A stretch of 64,000 nt of DNA from Blastomyces gilchristii SLH14081 (Eukaryota > Ascomycota > Eurotiomycetes > Onygenales > Ajellomycetaceae), in assembly GCF_000003855.2 (NCBI RefSeq), contig NW_003101676.1, positions 1,734,720 to 1,798,719 of the forward strand. The letters are read 5' to 3'. This document shows, piece after piece, positions 61,121 to 64,000 of the stretch. The translations under genes were made by a program, and so were the position numbers. The notes under the pieces are model-generated. The model ran no database searches and was not told the DNA's origin. It saw nothing but the letters and a program-made list of their open reading frames with translations. Within the stretch, counting starts at the first letter, position 1. The number at the start of each line of letters is the position of its first letter.

Positions 61121-61956
61121 TTATGAAAGTAAAGATATAAGACCTGAGTAAATTATAATCATCTGCAGCACTATTATCAGTGTTGAAAAAGAAGAAACTT
61201 ATAATTGAAAAGTCTCGCGAAGTAAGAGAAATCATAGACACTTACAAATCAGATGATCTCACTTATTTCAATCTTTCTATGATTACAAGGAATGAATGAG
61301 AAGAAATGAAGAAATCAGATAAATATCACACTTCAATAAGTGATAAGACTGTAGCTGATTATATAATAACACATCACAGACAGTGAATATAATATGATAA
61401 AGAGTGATCTCAAAGCAGCAGACTTGTATGTAAGTCAGGTTATAGAAGAAAAAGAAATTCAGAGTTGAATTTAACTATTTACACCAGTTCAATTATGAAG
61501 ATCACAGAGAATGAATTATCTGAAACATCTGCAGATACATGAGATCAAGTCATCTCAATTTCTGAGAATGCTCAGAGATCAGATGACATTAGTTTCAATA
61601 AGCTGTTCACTGTAGTGATCTGAGCAGGTGAAGAGAGACAGTATAATATGTGAGATAGAATTATAAAAGATGAAAGCTGCTGAACCTAGTCACTGAACAC
61701 TGTATTATATAGAGATTGTGTAAGAGTAGTGACTAGCAGATAAAGAAAAAGTGTAAGAAAAGAAAAGAAATAATGAATTGATTATCAACTGTAAGAGTCA
61801 GCTGTAAAAGACAAATATTATTATATACATCTCATTCATTTTCATATGTCATATGTTTAATCTATTTCCAATGCCACATCACCTGAAAAACATTAAAAAA
61901 CAAAGAAAATCTCAAAACTCAAGATCTGTAAGAGATTCAAGAGTCACAAGTCACTA
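61121..61956 (+). other. Gypsy-E sequence after integrase, weakly coding
   Basis: A broken plus-strand frame reads REVREIIDTYKSDDLTYF near 61220-61270, which could be a worn chromodomain. After 61450 no frame is convincing. Confidence 0.35.
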
Positions 61957-63844
61957 TCATAACAATGCTGTATATATCTCTGATTTCTCTACTGCTCTGT
62001 GTATGACATTAATGTCATTTATCACAAGATTGACTGAAATGCTAATATAGAAATGTGTACACATACATGTAGAGAAATTGAAGAAGAGCACAGAACTCAC
62101 AGAATCAGAAGCCAGAGCAGGGAGAACAGAGATAGAAGAAATGAAAGAAGGAGACATAGAATCAGATGAATGATGACAGAAGTCACCCAGCACTGAACAC
62201 TTATAACTCAGTGTGCATATAACCTTCTCTGCAGAAGAGGGAGAGAAAGTGATAGAAGAAGCTTGAGAGTAGAAGAGAGTAGTCTCAGTAGCATTATCAT
62301 CTTTGATTAGAATGATCTCTGACACTGAAGCAACTAAGAACTATTATTAGCATATAAAAATTGCAAACTCAGAGATGAGAACAGTTACTGAATGAACACT
62401 CACTGATCTTAGAGTTGTACATGTAATTACAACACACACAAGGCTCCTCAGAAAGAGAGAGAGAGACATGAGAGAATGCAGAAAGCAGAACACAGTGTGC
62501 AAACAGCTTATTCTCACAATGACATCTCAGACAAGGCATACAAGCCTCACACCTGCAGATGTAAAAGAGAACAACATTCATATTCTCATTTCTGAAAACA
62601 TGAATATCTTTCGCCTGTATCATGAAGTTAGATGACAGACACTAGAGAATAGACTGATACAGATCTATCATTCTGAAGGAATTCATCAGAGCAGATGTCT
62701 CTACAATGTTGAACTTTACAGTCATGAAAAGCTTCTTAATATCTGTGAATATCACAACTTCATACACAGTAAAACTCATAATGATTTTTCCTAAGAACAG
62801 AAAAATCAGTATTAGAAAGAAAAGATGAAAAAGAAAAAGACTTATAATCTCAACACTGTTGAAGAAGAGAGTGATTCTCTGATATGAATAAATAATTGCT
62901 TCATTATGAATATTTAAAATAAATATAATAATTAATGTCTACAATCAAGCTTCAGATAGTCATGTTATACACAGTCTTCATACAATAAATTATTCTGAGA
63001 GTCAGTAAAAAGAGTGAGAGTATATACACTGAGAAATGTGATTCATTAAGTCTATACAATATCTTCTTGAAATGAGAAGAGCTGATAATAAAAGCAGAGA
63101 CAGTAAAACCAGAAGTAGCAGAAGTGAGGATTGTGAGAACAGAGGTAGTAAGAGAGAGAGAACCAGACACAGAAGCAGGTGTAGAAGATTGAGAGAGAGT
63201 AGCAGAGAAAGGAACAGAGAGAACAGAGAAGAATATGAGAGACTCAGTCATACATGACACAGATAATTCCTTCATTATCACATTCTTCAAGTTCTCAATC
63301 AATGATTCAACACTGAGTTCACTATCATCAGTGAATACAGATCTGTCAACATATGAAGATTCTATATAAATAAAAATAACATATCAGCATCTGCATTCAT
63401 ATAAAATCATGCAAGAAAACACAATCAGAAACTCACTGAGAAGAAAAAGATCAAGAGTGTACAAGGAGGTGAAGAAGGTGTGTTATTCATGATAGTACAT
63501 TCTGGCAATCATTAGAAGATAAACAAGTCCTGGCCATGTACATTTCACAACATGTTACACTTACTGCTAATAAACTGCCTGGTATGAGCACTACAATGAC
63601 ACTTGTTGTGAGAATGAGAGGTCATTGCCAGGAATGCATATAATGTGATAGATGAACAGATGAAAAGAGTTGAACAGAAGAAGAAGTAGAAATCTTGAAT
63701 GAGATAGTGATATTCAATGATGATGATGATGAAGAAGATGATTGAAGAATGAGAAAAGTTAGTGAATGAGTGATGTAATATAGTGAAAGTTTCTTTGTGA
63801 GAGTGTATACAGAACACTAGCTGAATCAGAGATAGGTTACACAA
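61957..63844 (-). pseudogene. Possible antisense Cys-rich ORF between integrase and 3' LTR of Gypsy-E
   Basis: Four minus-strand open pieces (99, 116, 84 and 122 codons at 63844-63545, 63302-62952, 62623-62369 and 62325-61957) are longer than plus-strand frames here. Two of them, in the same frame, are Cys-rich: HNKCHCSAHTRQFISSKC, and CRCEACMPCLRCHC followed by CVCCNYMYNSKISEC. This suggests a zinc-binding protein encoded opposite to gag-pol and now broken. No family is recognised. AT bias could also create Ser/Leu-rich open frames by chance. Confidence 0.4.
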
Positions 63845-63920
63845 TCATGAAATGCTAGTGATGAGCTAATCTGCATGAAGCTAGAGTGTACAACATGGTC
63901 ATGTGGGCGTGACCAAATCT

Positions 63921-63932
63921 GATGAGGGAGAA
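63921..63932 (+). other. Polypurine tract of Gypsy-E
   Basis: GATGAGGGAGAA directly precedes the TG of the 3' LTR, as expected for plus-strand priming. Confidence 0.7.
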
Positions 63933-64000
63933 TGTGATTTGAAAGAATGTACAACTGTCGGATAATAACGCAGCCGCTTCTGAACTAGCTTACAAGTGTA
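63933..64000 (+). repeat. Start of the 3' LTR of Gypsy-E (cut by the window end)
   Basis: Matches 55759-55826 with about ten G-to-A or C-to-T differences. The rest is outside the window. Confidence 0.88.

Larger units (their letters stand above)
55759..64000 (+). mobile_element. Gypsy-E, large Gypsy element running past the window end
   Basis: The 5' LTR starts TGTGGTTCGGAAG at 55759. A matching LTR start, TGTGATTTGAAAG, lies at 63933 after a purine tract (GATGAGGGAGAA). Between them is a plus-strand gag, protease, RT, RNase H and integrase, with about 2 kb of extra sequence before the 3' LTR. It belongs to a different lineage from Gypsy-A, -B and -D. The 5-base left flank is CCTAG. The right flank is outside the window. 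It interrupts LINE-2. Confidence 0.88.

Noticed and set aside
14721..64000. CRISPR array, satellite or centromere array
   Set aside because: No regularly spaced identical short repeats. The repeated units are transposable-element parts with defined ends.

Overview
The window reads as nuclear DNA of a filamentous ascomycete. It has genes with short GT-AG introns and a lariat-like CTRAC motif upstream of the acceptor, and conserved fungal proteins (a SAS4-domain protein, a DUF3807-like protein and the U6 snRNA exonuclease Usb1). These lie next to a very long AT-rich block packed with decayed retroelements. Gene-dense DNA abutting long GC-poor Gypsy-rich tracts is known from the Ajellomycetaceae (Onygenales, for example Blastomyces). 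That placement is an inference from architecture and is not proven by any single gene.

Region 1 (1-14.7 kb, mixed base composition) holds three well-supported genes: a SAS4-domain gene (305-3114, + strand, with a 532-base assembly gap), a small DUF3807-like gene (11466-12111, - strand) and a three-exon USB1 gene (13074-14336, - strand). A damaged or mis-spliced gene of unknown function lies at 12250-12862. The interval 3115-11465 is long and shows no gene I can support, only homopolymer and microsatellite runs and small open frames.

Region 2 (14.7-64 kb, strongly AT-rich and nearly free of CpG) is a nested stack of transposable elements. Gypsy-A (15989-21717, - strand) has LTRs of about 320 bp and a perfect TTATA target duplication. 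It splits an older Gypsy-C (+ strand, to 25950). A Tad-like LINE (LINE-1, - strand, 25951-39201) sits in Gypsy-C next to its integrase. The chromodomain element Gypsy-B (26338-32521, + strand, target duplication CCGAT/CTGAT) is inserted in the 3' end of LINE-1. Further right are two tandem LTR-plus-leader units leading into truncated Gypsy-D (44847-47775), a second LINE 5' region (LINE-2, 47776-55758, + strand), and a different Gypsy-E (55759 to beyond the window end).

The most interesting find is a hAT DNA-transposon system. A 5.8-kb element (48272-54094) has a decayed but recognisable hAT transposase, TAGACTG termini and an 8-bp target duplication. Five copies of about 505 bp share its ends, and four of these have perfect 8-bp duplications. 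The tract also carries a mutational pattern: C-to-T (G-to-A) changes mainly at CpC and CpG, producing many TGG-to-TGA stops. This differs from the CpA preference of classical RIP. The changes fade toward the outer edges of several repeats, so 5' LTR outer halves and the first 250 bases of the LINEs still hold CpG. No tRNA, rRNA or CRISPR was found.
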